A stretch of DNA of 64,000 nt from NCBI GenBank assembly GCA_002428965.1, contig DIYI01000018.1, forward strand, positions 124,001-188,000, written 5' to 3'. Origin of the DNA: Jejuia sp. UBA6058 (GTDB lineage Bacteria > Bacteroidota > Bacteroidia > Flavobacteriales > Flavobacteriaceae). The notes beneath the pieces are model-generated. The model ran no database searches and was not told the DNA's origin. It worked only from the letters and a program-made list of their open reading frames with translations. Both the position numbers and the translations under genes were made by a program. Below, in pieces: positions 62,229 to 64,000 of the stretch (its first letter is position 1; the number at the start of each line of letters is the position of its first letter).

Positions 62229-63905
62229 TTAAACTTCAATTTGATTTAGATAATTCATTTTTTCTATTAAATCTCCTGTAATAGCAACTACTGCTGGTTT
62301 GGGAATGCCATCGGTATCAAAAGGCCATTTACTAGTAGGTTTTGCCAAATCCTTCGTTTCTTCGCCTGGGTGCTGAACACTTAAAAAAAGCGTTTTACCA
62401 TCAGGAGCAAACCAAGGTCCTGTAAGTTCTGCATCCGTAGGCGCTGAAATTACCCTAATTACTTTTCCAGCATCTTTACCATAACGTGGAATAACGAATA
62501 AACTATTATTCTTAAATGGCATATACGGTCTGTCTTCTTTATTCATGGCATAACCAGAAATATCAGATGTCATCCAAAGATTTCCAGACATATCAAAAGC
62601 CAAATTATCAGGACATGAGAATCCACTATCTTCACCTCCAGCTTTATATGTGGAAGCCCTAAAAGTTAAAGCATCAAATTTACCATCGGTTTCCTCAATT
62701 TTCATTATCGAACCGTGATAGTCCTTCCTATTTGAATTATTGGTTAGTGATACAAAAATGTTACCAGTAATGGGATCTATTTCAATATCTTCAGGACGGT
62801 TTAATTCCGTAGCACCTAATACTTTGGCAGCGTCTCTAGCTCTTATTAATACTTCTGTTTGATCTTTAAACTTAGCTTTTAACTCTGGTTGCTTTTCCCA
62901 ATCAAGGGCTAACCACTTACCATTAACTGTATCCGCCACGTAAAGCGTCCCTTCTTTTAAAGACCCTGGTTTAGAAGATATAAATTTGTACAAATGTTCG
63001 TCTTTTTTATCATCACCAGAATATGCCACTACACGTTTATCTTCTAATTCATAAACCGTACAACATTCGTGTGCAAAACGTCCTAATGCGATATGTTTTT
63101 TCGCTGTACCACTTTTCGGGTTAACTTCAACAACCCAACCATAATGTTCTGGTGGATAGTCGTAATGGTCCTCCCACCAACTAAATTCACTTGGTGTTCT
63201 AGTAGGCATATCATTTTCGTCATAGATAAAATCACCATAACAGTCATCATAGTTTTCTTCACAGGTTAAAAAGGTATTCCAAGGTGTGATGCCTCCAGAA
63301 CAATTAGCCAAAGTTCCTATAGCTTCAGTCTTTCCCTTTATAGGGAAATCCCAATTAAATTGTATTGGCGTTTTTGCAGTTATACGTCTATTATGAGAAT
63401 CATTCTGAATCACATTCCAAACTCCATCTTCTTCCCTTATTCTTATAATACTACCACCAACATTATACATTTCCTTCTCAACATGTTCTAAAGTGTGATG
63501 CGCTCGCGGATTTTCAAAATTATTCTGGTTAAAACCTGAAACAAAAAGCGGATTTACGTATTCATGATTTACCCAAAGTAAACCATCTTTTGGGTTGTCG
63601 TCATCAAAAGGAATGAAACAGGTAAAATCATTATTAAACCCAAAGGTATCATTATCACTTATCCTATCTCCCCATTTAATAATTGTGTGATAATTTAGTC
63701 CATTGGTAAGAAGTAAATCATCTTTATCCGAAGCAGGTAAACCCTCAAGAACGAGATTCTTCAATCTCGCCAAATCCTCCTGGGACAATCTTGATTTTAA
63801 AGGGGTAGTAGAATTTCCACAACTTGTTAAAAAAGGTGGTGCTACTATTGCCCCGATACTGGCTTTACCCAAAAAATTTATAAACTTTCTTCTGCTGTAT
63901 GACAT
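62229..63905 (-). CDS. PhoX-type alkaline phosphatase (DUF839)
   Basis: A 558-residue exported enzyme with a twin-arginine signal (SRRKFINFLG) followed by a possible lipobox (FLTSCG). The beta-propeller with WVNHEYVNP, GGSIIRI, AHECCTVYELEDKRVVAYSGDD, RPEDIEIDP and DSGFSCPDNLAFD is the DUF839/PhoX family. Known PhoX enzymes use iron and calcium, not zinc, and release phosphate from esters outside the cell. ATG at 63905 is chosen over 63929 because it opens the signal. First gene of the block, 12 bases before the GTPase gene. Confidence 0.87.
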   Translation of the reverse strand: MSYSRRKFINFLGKASIGAIVAPPFLTSCGNSTTPLKSRLSQEDLARLKNLVLEGLPASDKDDLLLTNGLNYHTIIKWGDRISDNDTFGFNNDFTCFIPFDDDNPKDGLLWVNHEYVNPLFVSGFNQNNFENPRAHHTLEHVEKEMYNVGGSIIRIREEDGVWNVIQNDSHNRRITAKTPIQFNWDFPIKGKTEAIGTLANCSGGITPWNTFLTCEENYDDCYGDFIYDENDMPTRTPSEFSWWEDHYDYPPEHYGWVVEVNPKSGTAKKHIALGRFAHECCTVYELEDKRVVAYSGDDKKDEHLYKFISSKPGSLKEGTLYVADTVNGKWLALDWEKQPELKAKFKDQTEVLIRARDAAKVLGATELNRPEDIEIDPITGNIFVSLTNNSNRKDYHGSIMKIEETDGKFDALTFRASTYKAGGEDSGFSCPDNLAFDMSGNLWMTSDISGYAMNKEDRPYMPFKNNSLFVIPRYGKDAGKVIRVISAPTDAELTGPWFAPDGKTLFLSVQHPGEETKDLAKPTSKWPFDTDGIPKPAVVAITGDLIEKMNYLNQIEV

Positions 63906-63945
63906 AACATTTTGATAATCATGAGGCAACCTATTTTAATAACCG

Positions 63946-63974
63946 CAAATATAATGCAACTAAGTTGCAATAAA
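63946..63974 (-). promoter_or_regulatory. Promoter of the metal/PhoX block
   Basis: On the minus strand TTT(A) (63974-63972), 18-base spacer, TATATTTG (63953-63946), about 40 bases before the PhoX start codon. The -7 element is perfect, the -33 element is TTT rather than TTG. The spacer is filled by the palindrome below. Confidence 0.6.
63955..63969. promoter_or_regulatory. 7-1-7 palindromic operator, candidate Zur-type site
   Basis: TGCAACTAAGTTGCA: perfect 7-base arms around one base, flanked by A on both sides. It lies between the -33 and -7 elements, where a bound repressor would block transcription. Which regulator binds is not shown by the sequence; Zur is proposed from the genes it precedes. 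Confidence 0.6.
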
Positions 63975-64000
63975 TACATAAATCACTACTTTTGTGTTAA

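Overview
The window is a piece of a low-GC, AT-rich chromosome from a member of the Bacteroidota, almost certainly a (probably marine) Flavobacteriaceae. The evidence is the gene content (PorD of the type IX secretion system, the Bacteroidota-type omega subunit, RprX/RprY-like two-component pair, split 5'-nucleotidase, a long N-extended GAPDH, SusC-like TonB receptor architecture) and promoters of the form TTG-N18/19-TAnnTTTG, which I could read directly upstream of cydA, the SRP RNA gene and a lysozyme-like gene. No tRNA, rRNA, CRISPR array, IS element or prophage was seen.

Region 1 (1-7140): the 5' part of an M61 peptidase lipoprotein, a glycosyltransferase, a BatA-like VWA membrane protein, a dihydroorotase homologue that has lost its metal ligands, a small membrane protein, an esterase and a CrtW-type carotenoid ketolase. 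Region 2 (7149-20524, mostly minus strand): an RprXY-like two-component system, coaE, a YbbR protein, a glycosyltransferase, fabI, recN, porD, coaBC, rpoZ, bamD, a Kir-type potassium channel, dapA and an uncharacterised flavobacterial gene. Region 3 (20561-40736): housekeeping genes on both strands, including the split 5'-nucleotidase, ligA, prmC, ribD, dnaA, rsmI-like, mltG, dapF, a DegP protease and GAPDH. Region 4 (40740-43940): small ORFs, an empty 350-base stretch, a transaldolase-like aldolase, a GC-rich intergenic island, an SDR enzyme and the SRP (4.5S) RNA gene with its own promoter.

Region 5 (43940-54421): glutaminyl cyclase, cydAB with a clear promoter, then a large minus-strand block in which a cassette of three gene families (YceI, OB-fold protein, DUF5777-like beta-barrel) occurs twice. 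The two copies flank an HMA-like CxxC protein and a lipoprotein that joins two secreted repeats to a cupredoxin domain; a mono-haem cytochrome c lipoprotein leads the block. A divergent gene encodes a membrane sensor fused to a LytTR DNA-binding domain, and the gap between them carries four near-regular GAATATTT direct repeats, a candidate operator. This looks like an extracytoplasmic redox/copper module of unknown purpose.

Region 6 (54568-63905, all minus strand): what I interpret as a zinc (or related metal) acquisition locus: PhoX-type phosphatase, COG0523 (CobW-like) GTPase, HMA lipoprotein, ABC ATPase, a MacB/FtsX-type permease with a 111-residue histidine-rich periplasmic insert (33 His), a DUF3299-like exported protein, a MogA-like protein, a His-rich exported protein and a TonB-dependent receptor. 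A 7-1-7 palindrome sits exactly between the -33 and -7 elements of the promoter that would drive the block, which is where a Zur-type repressor would bind.
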